In this document: positions 18,406 to 26,628 of the stretch, one piece after another
Layout of the letters: each line of letters opens with the position of its first letter
How positions within the stretch are numbered: the stretch's first letter is position 1
Assembly: GCA_964493505.1 (NCBI GenBank)
Contig: CAZBNP010000003.1
Span: 1 to 64,000, forward strand
DNA length: 64,000 bases
Origin: Chryseosolibacter sp964493505
GTDB lineage: Bacteria; Bacteroidota; Bacteroidia; Cytophagales; Cyclobacteriaceae
Direction of reading: 5' to 3'
Position numbers and translations under genes: made by a program
Notes under the pieces: generated by a model
The model's input: the letters and a program-made list of their open reading frames with translations, nothing else
Databases searched by the model: none
Told to the model about the DNA's origin: nothing

Positions 18406-19674
18406 ATGATCTCCTCCTACCCGGAAGCGCTCAGGTTTTTGTATGAGAATCTGCCGATGTTTCAGCGGCTGGGTGCGGCTGCGATCCGCCAGGATCTGAC
18501 GAATACACGGAAGTTGTGCGAGATGCTTGGCGACCCGCAAAATTCTTTCAGATCGATTCACGTAGCCGGCACCAATGGAAAAGGGAGTACATGCCACATG
18601 CTCGCTTCAATAATGCAGGCCTCGGGGTATCGCACAGGCTTGTACACTTCGCCCCACCTGAAAGAATTCACCGAACGGGTTAAGGTCGACGGCCGCGAGC
18701 TGTCTCAGCGATACGTTGTCGATTTCGTCAACCGTATTACGCCTGCCATACAGGAGCTCCACCCTTCCTTCTTTGAGATCACTGTAGCAATGGCATTCGA
18801 TTATTTTGCGCAGGAAGGCGTAGATATCGCTGTAATAGAAACAGGGCTGGGCGGCCGGCTGGATTCCACCAATGTAATCACACCGCTTGTGTCGGTCATC
18901 ACAAACATAAGCTGGGACCACAAGGACCTGCTCGGCGGTACGCTGCAAGCGATTGCCGCAGAGAAAGCGGGCATCATCAAGCAGGGTATCCCCGTGGTTA
19001 TCAGCGAACGCCAGAACGAGGTAGCCCATGTTTTCACCGCGAAGGCACACCAGCTTGATGCGGAGATAATTTTCGCATCCGATGAATATACTGTTGAAGA
19101 AGACGGTGCCGGTATATCAGTCCCGGGAAAGTTTCGCGTGGCCGACTTCCCGCTGAAGGGTCTCTATCAGCGCAGGAACATACCCGGCGTGATCAAAGCG
19201 GTTGATCTGCTTCGGCGTCATTTCCCGATCACCGACTCCGATATCGGGCGGGGTCTCGGAGAAGTGGTGGTCCGCACCGGGCTCAAGGGGAGATGGCAGA
19301 TAATTCAGAATTGTCCCACCGTGGTATGCGACACGGCGCATAACGAAGGGGGTATTCGCGAAGTGCTCGCGCAGATCGCGCGCGAGCGGTTTGACAGGCT
19401 GTTTATCATTCTCGGAATGGTGAAAGACAAGGATGTGAAGTCGGTTTTGTTGCTCATGCCGACCGAGGCCACCTATTACTTCTGTCAGGCAGCTATTCCA
19501 CGTGCGATGGAAGCCGGGACACTGCAAAGCGAAGCTGCCGCGTTGGGACTCCGGGGCACCGTTGTCCATAACGTCAATGACGCCCTAAACCTCGCGCTGT
19601 CGCAGGCAACTCCAAATGATTTTATTTTTATCGGCGGCAGCACCTATGTTGTGGCCGAACTTGACCATCTATAA
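18406..19674 (+). CDS. folC: Bifunctional folylpolyglutamate synthase / dihydrofolate synthase
   Basis: 422 aa, normal for FolC. The Mur-ligase P-loop is HVAGTNGKGST (about 49-59). The omega-loop/second motif ETGLGGRLDSTN and the SWDHKDLLG motif are intact. Known: the enzyme adds glutamate to dihydropteroate and to folates in the cytoplasm, using ATP. It follows the tonB-like gene by 44 bp and precedes trmB by 8 bp. In this clade folC is often carried along with the ExbB/ExbD/TonB cluster, probably as a passenger. Confidence 0.95.
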   Translation: MISSYPEALRFLYENLPMFQRLGAAAIRQDLTNTRKLCEMLGDPQNSFRSIHVAGTNGKGSTCHMLASIMQASGYRTGLYTSPHLKEFTERVKVDGRELSQRYVVDFVNRITPAIQELHPSFFEITVAMAFDYFAQEGVDIAVIETGLGGRLDSTNVITPLVSVITNISWDHKDLLGGTLQAIAAEKAGIIKQGIPVVISERQNEVAHVFTAKAHQLDAEIIFASDEYTVEEDGAGISVPGKFRVADFPLKGLYQRRNIPGVIKAVDLLRRHFPITDSDIGRGLGEVVVRTGLKGRWQIIQNCPTVVCDTAHNEGGIREVLAQIARERFDRLFIILGMVKDKDVKSVLLLMPTEATYYFCQAAIPRAMEAGTLQSEAAALGLRGTVVHNVNDALNLALSQATPNDFIFIGGSTYVVAELDHL

Positions 19675-19682
19675 ACAGCGTT

Positions 19683-20339
19683 GTGAAACGAAAGCAAGAG
19701 CGATTCAAAATCATCGAAGAGAATCCGAACGTCATCGAACGATCCAAGCCAATCTACGAGCAGATCAAAGGTAAATGGTCTACTGAATATTTCCACAACA
19801 ACAATCCTATCACGGTGGAACTCGCGTGCGGCCGCGGCGAATACACCGTGGGGTTGGCGCGCCTCTTTCCCGAAAGGAATTTCATCGGTGTGGATATCAA
19901 AGGCGAGCGTATATGGAAGGGCAGTACCACCGCCTTGCAGGAAGGTCTCAACAACGCGTGCTTTCTGCGAACACAAATCCTTTTGATAGAAAATTTCTTT
20001 GACCCGGGAGAAGTGGATGAGGTCTGGTTGACGTTTCCCGACCCGCGTCCGCGAAAGCGCGACGTCAAAAGACGCTTGACGAGTCCCCGGTTTATGGAGA
20101 TGTATAAGAAAATTTTGAGGAAAGACGGTTACCTTCGCCTCAAGACTGACAATACACAATTGTTTGAATACACATTGGAAGAGCTGCAGTACCGAACCGA
20201 CATTAACGACCTTGCCAGCACGGCCGATGTCTACTCATCGGAACTTCGAAATGAATGTTTTGATATAAAAACAAGATACGAGCAAGAGTTTGCCGCAAAA
20301 GGTGAGAAAATTAAATATTTGCGATTTAGATTTGTCTGA
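19683..20339 (+). CDS. trmB: tRNA (guanine-N7-)-methyltransferase
   Basis: 218 aa, starting at GTG 19683, 8 bp after folC; no ATG fits upstream. The SAM-binding motif VELACGRGEYTVGLA and the second motif FIGVDIKGERIW are present. The TrmB signature LTFPDPRPRKRD, normally FPDPWPKKRH, is followed by RRLTSPRFM. Known: it methylates G46 in the variable loop of tRNAs. The Trp-to-Arg change inside the signature also occurs in other family members and does not suggest inactivity. Confidence 0.94.
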   Translation: MKRKQERFKIIEENPNVIERSKPIYEQIKGKWSTEYFHNNNPITVELACGRGEYTVGLARLFPERNFIGVDIKGERIWKGSTTALQEGLNNACFLRTQILLIENFFDPGEVDEVWLTFPDPRPRKRDVKRRLTSPRFMEMYKKILRKDGYLRLKTDNTQLFEYTLEELQYRTDINDLASTADVYSSELRNECFDIKTRYEQEFAAKGEKIKYLRFRFV

Positions 20340-20361
20340 TAACAATTAAACCCCACCTGTT

Positions 20362-20868
20362 ATGGATGAAGTAAATTTCGATCTGGAGGAGAAATTTCTG
20401 AAAGCGGATGCATTGATTGGAGAGAATCGGTTGAGTGAAGCAGCTAAATTACTGGAGAACATATTGCTTGATGCTCCTGATTTCGGTAAAGCCCACAACC
20501 ACATGGGCTGGTTATTTGAAGCAAAGTTCAAAAACTTACATCGGGCAGAGGAGCATTACAGACTGGCGCTGAAGTTCAGCCCCGACTACACTGCCGCTTA
20601 TTACAACTACGCTTACCTGTTGTCGTCGCTCCGGAAATTCGATGAGCTGGAGCAGCTGTTGAAGGAGTGCATCAATGTGCCCGGCATCAACTACGCAACC
20701 ATCTATAACGAGTACGCGCTCATGCGCGAAATGCAGGGAGAGATCGATGACGCCATTCATCACTTCAGACTTCACATCAAGAATTCATTTGATATGAAAG
20801 GCATCGAGGCCGCCTACGAAGCTATCAGGCGTTGTGAGCGAAAGAAACAGATACTTAGCGGCGAATAA
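20362..20868 (+). CDS. Small cytoplasmic TPR protein of unknown function
   Basis: 168 aa, no signal peptide. Four TPR-like helical pairs are visible: ALIGENRLSEAAKLLENIL, then AHNHMGWLFEAKFKNLHRAEE, and two further ones. It lies 22 bp after trmB in the same direction and is the last gene of that run, ending convergently with the TrpF-like gene 21 bp away. It probably mediates protein-protein contact. No partner can be named. Confidence 0.7.
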   Translation: MDEVNFDLEEKFLKADALIGENRLSEAAKLLENILLDAPDFGKAHNHMGWLFEAKFKNLHRAEEHYRLALKFSPDYTAAYYNYAYLLSSLRKFDELEQLLKECINVPGINYATIYNEYALMREMQGEIDDAIHHFRLHIKNSFDMKGIEAAYEAIRRCERKKQILSGE

Positions 20869-20889
20869 CTTTACGGATGTGAAACGCGG

Positions 20890-21465
20890 TTAATCCTCCT
20901 CCAGGAGTTCCAGCAATACTCCCAGCTCGTCGTAACTGGTAACACCCGCGCGTTCCTGGTGCGGGCCGTAGAAAACATAGCCGGCGAAACAGCTGGCCTT
21001 CATCTTGTATTCAAGCTGCTGCATTGACTGTGTTCTGACAAGCACGGGGAAGGGAAATTCCACGATATCCCCACACGTCGTGGATTCACCCGCGATGACG
21101 TAGGCGATATTTTCATCTTTGGAGAAGGATGCTGTTGTCGCAGCCCCGGAAATATCGACGATACAGGGTAAGGACAGATCCTTGCCAAATTTTTCATATT
21201 CCTGCCAGCTCAATTCCAGGTAATCAGGTGCATAGGTCTGAAGAATATCAGGTATCTGCGCAAGGGAAGAAATGCCATAGAGTTCGGCGACAATGCTGGG
21301 GCCGGCCAGCCATCCGCGAATTTCCTGGAACGCCGCCGGTGGCATGTAGTGAGGTCCATCGGCAATTGCGCCAAAGCCGAGCAGTTCGACACCCATACCC
21401 GAACAGAATCTGGCATCACTGAGATTAGACAGGTGACTTACTTTTACTGTAGATTTTAAGGCCAT
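20890..21465 (-). CDS. TrpF-like (phosphoribosylanthranilate isomerase-like) TIM-barrel protein, catalytic Cys absent
   Basis: 191 aa. The N-terminus (VKVSHLSNLSDARFCSGMGV followed by ELLGFGAI) aligns by eye with TrpF starts of the type KICGLTxxEDAxxAxxxGAD-xxGFxF. GPHYMPPAAFQEI matches the S-R-Y-V-S/T loop region, and YLELS matches the usual VQLHG strand. The catalytic cysteine of KICG is replaced (KVSH). The candidate acid-base strand LPCIVDISG keeps an Asp. No trp genes are adjacent. It may be a non-catalytic or re-purposed paralogue. It is a single gene, convergent with the small TPR gene, and is divergent from the lipoprotein gene. Confidence 0.6.
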   Translation of the reverse strand: MALKSTVKVSHLSNLSDARFCSGMGVELLGFGAIADGPHYMPPAAFQEIRGWLAGPSIVAELYGISSLAQIPDILQTYAPDYLELSWQEYEKFGKDLSLPCIVDISGAATTASFSKDENIAYVIAGESTTCGDIVEFPFPVLVRTQSMQQLEYKMKASCFAGYVFYGPHQERAGVTSYDELGVLLELLEED

Positions 21466-21496
21466 ATCGCCGGGAAAGAAATAACTTTGTCAATGT

Positions 21497-21504
21497 TACA
21501 TTTG
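21497..21504 (+). promoter_or_regulatory. Candidate -7 promoter box before the lipoprotein/subtilase pair
   Basis: TACATTTG fits TAnnTTTG exactly and lies 36 bases before the TTG start at 21541. No good TTTG is found 19 bases upstream, so only half of the promoter is recognisable. Confidence 0.4.
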
Positions 21505-21540
21505 AATTCAAGTGCGGAGATACTGAAAACACCTTAATCA

Positions 21541-22227
21541 TTGAAATATTTCACTAACTTTTTGATGCTTTTGGTCTTGTTCGGAGCTTGTGAAGGGGAG
21601 GAGCGCCGCGAGCCGGATATGGCTACGGCGTATTATCCCCTCGGTATAGGTGTGTATCAGGTCTACGATGTGAAGGAAAAACACTACCAGGTTGTGTCTG
21701 ACGCGGTTGAGGAGCACTATCAGCTTCAAACGCTGATTATTGATTCCTTTTCATCGGTTGAAGGCCACGATACCTACGTTATGCAGCGGAGTAAACGAGC
21801 GACGCCTGCCGACTCCTGGGAGTTGGTAGACACCTGGTCGGTGCGGAGGGAACATAATGATGTGGTTGTTTCGGAGGGGAACACCGATTTTGTGAAGCTG
21901 CGCTCGCCCCTGACGGAAGGGCTTGAGTGGAATGGAAATACATATAATTCCATCGGCGTCGATGAATATGTGGTTCGCGACTTAGGCCATTCTTTTGATG
22001 TTAATGGCACTGTGTTTGCGAAGACTGTCACCGTGGAACAGGAGCGACTGGAAGATGCTATCGTTTTTCGCGACGAACGCGCGGAAGTGTACGCCGCCGG
22101 GGTCGGGCTGATCTACAAAGAGGTTATTCAGCTTGCGTACTGCACAAGCGACGAATGCCTCGGGTTGCAGAAGGTTGACGAAGGAATAGAAATGAGAATT
22201 GCAATTGTTGACTATGGCAGACAATAA
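21541..22227 (+). CDS. Hypothetical lipoprotein paired with a secreted subtilase
   Basis: 228 aa from TTG 21541. That start is preferred because it gives a complete lipoprotein signal: MKYFTNFLMLLVLFGAC with lipobox cysteine at residue 17. The acidic residues after the Cys (EGEE) could be a surface-export signal of the Bacteroidota type, which is inference. The mature part is beta-rich with no recognised domain; a late CTSDEC pair could form a disulfide. It overlaps the start of the S8 peptidase gene by 14 bp, so the two are translationally coupled. A role as chaperone or inhibitor of the protease is possible but untested. Confidence 0.75.
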   Translation: MKYFTNFLMLLVLFGACEGEERREPDMATAYYPLGIGVYQVYDVKEKHYQVVSDAVEEHYQLQTLIIDSFSSVEGHDTYVMQRSKRATPADSWELVDTWSVRREHNDVVVSEGNTDFVKLRSPLTEGLEWNGNTYNSIGVDEYVVRDLGHSFDVNGTVFAKTVTVEQERLEDAIVFRDERAEVYAAGVGLIYKEVIQLAYCTSDECLGLQKVDEGIEMRIAIVDYGRQ

Positions 22228-23845
22228 AGCCCTTCGTCTTTCAGGACTCTTCCTGGTACTGGCCCTGAGTGGTTGGGCGCAGGAAAACCGGTACATGGTG
22301 TTTTTTACCGACAAGGCGGGGGTCTCCCAGACGATAGAAAACCCGATAGAGTTTCTTTCCGGGCGGGCTATTGAGCGCCGTCTTGATCAGGACATATTGA
22401 TAACCGCCGAAGACCTCCCTGTCGTGCCGTTGTACGTCTCGGGGATCAGAGATGCCGGGGCGACGCCAGTCCACACAACACGCTGGATGAACGGGGTACT
22501 GGTGAGCGGAAACTCATCGGCGCTCTCCGCCGTTGCGGCATTGCCGTACGTCGACCGCGTGGAATTTGTAGCGCCACCGGCGCAGGAGCCGTCCGGCGGA
22601 AGGAAGCGGGGACCGTTGAAGAAGACCAACCACCACCTAAGCGTTGAAAACGAAGTGCAGATGAAGATGATCGGACTAGACCGCATGCATCTCGATGGGT
22701 ACGACGGCGATGGTGTTGTGATAGCAATTCTCGACAGCGGATTTCCTGGCGTTGACGAGTTGCCGGCATTTCAGCATCTGTTTGCGGGAGGAAAATTAGA
22801 CGAGGAAGCATCCTACAACTTTGTCAGGAACAGCCATGATGTTTTCCGCGACGATGATCACGGCACCGAGGTACTTTCTGTTATCGCCGCGGAAATTGCC
22901 GACGCCTATACCGGAGGCGCCAGCGGCGCGGGCATTCAGCTTTATGTAACAGAAGAGGTGCCGGGTGAGTATCGGATAGAAGAATACAATTGGCTTTTCG
23001 CGGCCGAGCGCGCCGACAGTGCTGGCGCTGACATCATTCACTCATCGCTTGGCTATTACGACTTCGATGATGCTGCGATGAATTACAGCCCCGAACAGAT
23101 GGACGGGAAAACCACGGTGATTTCACGCGCCGCCACTTTCGCCGCAGCGCGGGGAATCGTGGTGGTGACCAGCGCCGGCAACGAGGGCAGCCTCCCGTCA
23201 TGGCGAATAATCACCGCCCCGGCAGACGCTGAAGATGTATTGGCGATTGGAAGCGTTAACACGACAGGACAGAAGGTACCGTCAAGCTCTATCGGGCCGG
23301 CTGCGGACGGCAGAACCAAGCCTGATCTCGTGGCTCTTGGATCGGGGGTGAGGGTGGTCAAAGCGAATGGACAGATCTCAACCGCGTCAGGAACATCGCT
23401 GGCGGCTCCGTTGGTAACTAGCCTGGCAGCCGGAGTTCTCCAGCGGCACCCCGGGCTCACCAGCCGGGAATTGATTTCGCTGTTGCGACAAACCGCTTCC
23501 CAGGCCGCCAATCCGGACAACCTGCTCGGCTACGGTATTCCCAACTACCGCGCTATTGTAAATTACCGCAACGACGACGGACAGGAACAGCCCTTTGAGA
23601 TATACCCCAACCCCGTCGACGATAGCGATACGCTAACGCTTAGCCCGAAAGATCCGGAAATATTCGCGTCCTGTCAGATCGAGCTCGTGTCCTCTCAGGG
23701 TCGGATACTCGGCAGCCAGCGCGTAAAGTTCAACTGGCTGAACCGGACCTACAGTATACCCCTGGCCGGCCTGCCCGCGGGTATCTATTACGTTCGCGTG
23801 CTCTCGGACAAAAGAAAAGACACCTTTAAGATCGTTAAGTTGTGA
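22214..23845 (+). CDS. S8 family secreted subtilase with T9SS type A sorting domain
   Basis: 543 aa from ATG 22214; a TTG at 22199 would add five residues before the signal peptide. The signal peptide ends near GWAQ. An inhibitor-like propeptide region spans about 25-120. The catalytic triad is visible: Asp about 174 in VVIAILDSGFPG, His about 216 in DDDHGTEV, Ser about 395 in ASGTSLAAPLV. The C-terminal sorting domain starts EIYPNPVDDS and ends with YYVRVLSDKRKDTFKIVKL. Known: T9SS carries such proteases to the surface or medium. The start lies inside the preceding lipoprotein gene (14-bp overlap). Substrate unknown. Confidence 0.92.
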   Translation: MADNKALRLSGLFLVLALSGWAQENRYMVFFTDKAGVSQTIENPIEFLSGRAIERRLDQDILITAEDLPVVPLYVSGIRDAGATPVHTTRWMNGVLVSGNSSALSAVAALPYVDRVEFVAPPAQEPSGGRKRGPLKKTNHHLSVENEVQMKMIGLDRMHLDGYDGDGVVIAILDSGFPGVDELPAFQHLFAGGKLDEEASYNFVRNSHDVFRDDDHGTEVLSVIAAEIADAYTGGASGAGIQLYVTEEVPGEYRIEEYNWLFAAERADSAGADIIHSSLGYYDFDDAAMNYSPEQMDGKTTVISRAATFAAARGIVVVTSAGNEGSLPSWRIITAPADAEDVLAIGSVNTTGQKVPSSSIGPAADGRTKPDLVALGSGVRVVKANGQISTASGTSLAAPLVTSLAAGVLQRHPGLTSRELISLLRQTASQAANPDNLLGYGIPNYRAIVNYRNDDGQEQPFEIYPNPVDDSDTLTLSPKDPEIFASCQIELVSSQGRILGSQRVKFNWLNRTYSIPLAGLPAGIYYVRVLSDKRKDTFKIVKL

Positions 23846-23869
23846 TGACCGCATACTTCGTTATTTTTG
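23839..23869 (+). promoter_or_regulatory. Bacteroidota-type promoter of rpe
   Basis: GTTG at 23839-23842 (one mismatch to TTTG) and TATTTTTG at 23862-23869 (perfect TAnnTTTG) are 19 bases apart. The upstream box overlaps the end of the subtilase gene. The predicted start of transcription is about 10 bases before the ATG at 23887, so the leader is very short. Confidence 0.65.
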
Positions 23870-23886
23870 CTCGCTAATACCCACGC

Positions 23887-24558
23887 ATGTCAAGAACGCC
23901 TATTATCGCCCCTTCTATTCTCGCCGCAGACTTTGCAGACCTGGGCCGTGAGGTCGGGATGATCAACGAAAGTGATGCCGACTGGATTCATATCGATATT
24001 ATGGACGGAGTTTTCGTGCCCAATCTATCCATGGGATTTCCCGTGGTGGAAGCGATCAGAAAATACGCCGCAAAGCCGATGGACGTTCACCTGATGATCG
24101 TACAGCCCGAGCGTTATGTCGATGCCTTTGCCAAAGCCGGCGCGGCTAATATCTCCGTGCACGTTGAGGCCTGCCCTCACCTTCACAGGAATATCCAGCA
24201 GATCCGCGATGCGGGCTGTAAGGCAGGGGTCGCTATCAATCCGCATACGCCGATCAATACGCTGGAGAATATCATCGGGAACATTGACCTGGTTTGTGTC
24301 ATGTCTGTCAACCCCGGCTTCGGTGCGCAGAAATTTATTGAGCACACCTTTTCGAAAGTCCGTGCGCTCAGAAAGATGATTGACGACGCGGGGTCGCAGG
24401 CGCTTATTGAAATCGACGGTGGCGTGAACCAATTGAACGCGCGACCCTTATTAGACGCGGGCGCGGACGTGCTGGTCGCGGGCAACTTTGTTTTCACCGC
24501 CGCGGATCCGCGGGCAGTAATTCGCACGCTGAAGGGCGGGGTAGAGCCCGGTAGCTGA
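23887..24558 (+). CDS. rpe: Ribulose-phosphate 3-epimerase
   Basis: 223 aa, normal length. All family signatures are present: APSILAADF at the N-terminus, HIDIMDGVFVPNLSMG with a metal-binding His and catalytic Asp, DVHLMIV, MSVNPGFGAQKF, and EIDGGVN near the end. Known: interconverts ribulose-5-phosphate and xylulose-5-phosphate in the pentose phosphate pathway, in the cytoplasm. It has its own promoter and is probably monocistronic, because a weak hairpin follows. Confidence 0.97.
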   Translation: MSRTPIIAPSILAADFADLGREVGMINESDADWIHIDIMDGVFVPNLSMGFPVVEAIRKYAAKPMDVHLMIVQPERYVDAFAKAGAANISVHVEACPHLHRNIQQIRDAGCKAGVAINPHTPINTLENIIGNIDLVCVMSVNPGFGAQKFIEHTFSKVRALRKMIDDAGSQALIEIDGGVNQLNARPLLDAGADVLVAGNFVFTAADPRAVIRTLKGGVEPGS

Positions 24559-24559
24559 C

Positions 24560-24577
24560 AAAACCGGCAGGTTTTTT
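24560..24577 (+). terminator. Weak terminator-like hairpin after rpe
   Basis: AAAACC (24560-24565), loop GGCA, GGTTTT (24570-24575), followed by two more T. The stem is only six pairs and A/T-rich, so efficiency is doubtful. Confidence 0.35.
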
Positions 24578-24603
24578 GCGCTCCAACATAAAAAAAATCT
24601 GAT

Positions 24604-25179
24604 ATGAACAGACTAAGCTTAATCCTTCTGATTGTCGTGGTAACCAGTTGCCAGACGCGAAAGGTTTCACGCATTGACCCGGCAACAGAAATCGATCTCA
24701 GCGGACGGTGGAACGACACCGACTCGCGAAAGGTTGCCGACCAGATGATTTACGACCTCTTCGAGTCGGACCGTTACAAAGAATATGCGAAGATCAAAGG
24801 TTCCAGACCGGTGATTGTCGTGGGTACCATTCGCAATAAGACCTCTGAGCACATAGATGCCGATAATTTCATCAAGAAATTTGAAGTCGTGATACACAAT
24901 TCCGGCGTGGCCGACCTGGTTGAATCGAGTGACTTCAGGGATCAGCTGCGCGTTGAACGCCTGGAGCAACAGGAGTTTGCGGACCCCGCTACCATCAAGA
25001 GAATGGGGAAGGAGCTCGGAGCCGACCTTATGCTGTTTGGCGAGATCACGTCCGATGTGGACGCCTATAACAAACAAAGAGTAGTGAACTATGTTACTAC
25101 GCTATTCCTTACCGATATTGAATCAAACAGAAGGGTCTGGTATGGGCAGAACGAGATCAAGAAGTATGTGAAGAACTGA
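24604..25179 (+). CDS. Penicillin-binding protein activator LpoB family lipoprotein
   Basis: 191 aa. The lipoprotein signal is MNRLSLILLIVVVTSC with the Cys at residue 16. The rest matches the LpoB/YcfM (CsgG-related) fold: VIVVGTIRNKTSEHIDADNF, then KRMGKELGADLMLFGEITSD. Known in enterobacteria: LpoB activates the class A synthase PBP1b from the outer membrane. The next gene (7 bp on) is a COG3014 lipoprotein, a pairing common to several phyla. A class A PBP is encoded 28 kb away in this window, but a functional link is not shown. Confidence 0.85.
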   Translation: MNRLSLILLIVVVTSCQTRKVSRIDPATEIDLSGRWNDTDSRKVADQMIYDLFESDRYKEYAKIKGSRPVIVVGTIRNKTSEHIDADNFIKKFEVVIHNSGVADLVESSDFRDQLRVERLEQQEFADPATIKRMGKELGADLMLFGEITSDVDAYNKQRVVNYVTTLFLTDIESNRRVWYGQNEIKKYVKN

Positions 25180-25186
25180 ATTTCGG

Positions 25187-26566
25187 ATGACGAATGCGAG
25201 ACGAATTTCCTTGCTCTTCTTTTGCCTGATCGTTACGTCGTGCGCCACGTACTACCAGAAGCATTACGCCTTTAATTCCGAGTTCGAGAAAGGAGACCTC
25301 GCCGCGGCATTGGAGGTACTGAAGAAAAGCGAGTCACTGGCAAGCAGCAAGACCCGGTTCCTGTATTTTGTCAACAACGGCTTGTTGTTGTCTATCATGG
25401 GGAAATACAGGGAAAGCAACGATTTTTTTGAAAAAGCCTATCTTTTTGGCGAAGACCAACGCATCAACTACTTCCATGAGGCGGCGGGATATTTCACCAA
25501 TCCCAACATGGCCGTTTATCGCGGCGAAGACCACGAGCACTTGATGCTGCTTTATTTCAAAGCCATCAATTACCTGAAACTCGGCGATCCTGAAAAAGCA
25601 CTCGTTGAATGCAGGCGACTTAACATCAGGCTCAACCAGTTGAGCGATAAGTACACTTCCGAACAAAAGTACCAGCGCGATGCCTTTATCCATAACCTGA
25701 TGGGCATTATCTACCAGTCTACCGGCGACTACAACAATGCTTTTATCGCTTACCGGAATGCCCTCGAAATATATGAAGACGACTACGCCAAACTCTTCTC
25801 GGTCGGTGCGCCGCAGCAGTTGAAGCACGATCTTCTTAATACCGCCTGGTGGACTGGATTTACGGAAGAGTTTCAGCATTACCGCGACCGGTTTGGTATG
25901 TCGGGATACATCCCCCAAAAACCTGAAGCCGAACTGGTGTTCTTCTGGCATAACGGGCTTGCGCCGGTCAAGAGCGAGTGGAGCATAAACTTTATCATCG
26001 ACCAGCGCACGGCCAACACGGTGGTGTTTTCCAATAGTGAGTTGGGTATCTCGTTCCCTTTTGAGGTGGAAGAGCAAAAGGAGAAATCTGATCTTAGTCA
26101 ACTCAGCATATTCCGGGTAGCCTTTCCCCGTTACGAAGAGCGCCCCGAATACTACCGGCGGGCCTGGCTCGAGTCGGGCGATGTGTCGGTACCGATGGAA
26201 TTGACGGAAGATATCAGTCGCATTGCCTTTCATTCGCTGAAGCAGCGTATGGTACTGGAGTTCAGCAAAGGCCTGTTGCGCGCCGCGCTCAAGAAAGCGA
26301 CGGAACTTAGTATCAAGAAAGAGGATGAAAGCCTCGCCGCCCTTATCGGGGTGGTTAACGCATTGACGGAGAAAGCCGACACCCGCAACTGGCAGACGTT
26401 GCCGCATAGTGTTTACTACGCCCGCGTACCGCTACAGGCGGGGGCGAATGACCTCAACTTTTCCATGGAAAACGGTCGCGACGTCGCCCACTATGAGTTC
26501 ACCTATCACGCCGGGAAAGGGCAGACACTATTTCACACATTCTCTTCGTTGGAAAAGGGGATGTGA
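25187..26566 (+). CDS. COG3014 family TPR lipoprotein
   Basis: 459 aa. The lipoprotein signal ends LIVTSC (Cys19). TPR-like helices fill about 30-210 (GDLAAALEVLKKSE, GKYRESNDFFEKAYLFGEDQ, GDPEKALVECRRLNIRLNQL, GDYNNAFIAYRNALEIYE). The region from about 240 onward is a beta-rich domain typical of COG3014. It follows the LpoB-like gene by 7 bp, so both are made together. The family role is unknown; the association with LpoB suggests peptidoglycan synthesis control, which is inference. Confidence 0.83.
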   Translation: MTNARRISLLFFCLIVTSCATYYQKHYAFNSEFEKGDLAAALEVLKKSESLASSKTRFLYFVNNGLLLSIMGKYRESNDFFEKAYLFGEDQRINYFHEAAGYFTNPNMAVYRGEDHEHLMLLYFKAINYLKLGDPEKALVECRRLNIRLNQLSDKYTSEQKYQRDAFIHNLMGIIYQSTGDYNNAFIAYRNALEIYEDDYAKLFSVGAPQQLKHDLLNTAWWTGFTEEFQHYRDRFGMSGYIPQKPEAELVFFWHNGLAPVKSEWSINFIIDQRTANTVVFSNSELGISFPFEVEEQKEKSDLSQLSIFRVAFPRYEERPEYYRRAWLESGDVSVPMELTEDISRIAFHSLKQRMVLEFSKGLLRAALKKATELSIKKEDESLAALIGVVNALTEKADTRNWQTLPHSVYYARVPLQAGANDLNFSMENGRDVAHYEFTYHAGKGQTLFHTFSSLEKGM

Positions 26567-26581
26567 GGATGAATCGCATAA

Positions 26582-26613
26582 TTTCATTTTTTCCCTTTAA
26601 TCCCGTAATTTTA
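26582..26613 (+). promoter_or_regulatory. Candidate promoter of the barrel-like gene
   Basis: TTTC (26582-26585) and TAATTTTA (26606-26613) are 20 bases apart. Each box has one mismatch to TTTG and TAnnTTTG. Transcription would begin just before the TTG start at 26629. Confidence 0.4.
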
Positions 26614-26628
26614 GACCTGCGTGTATAG

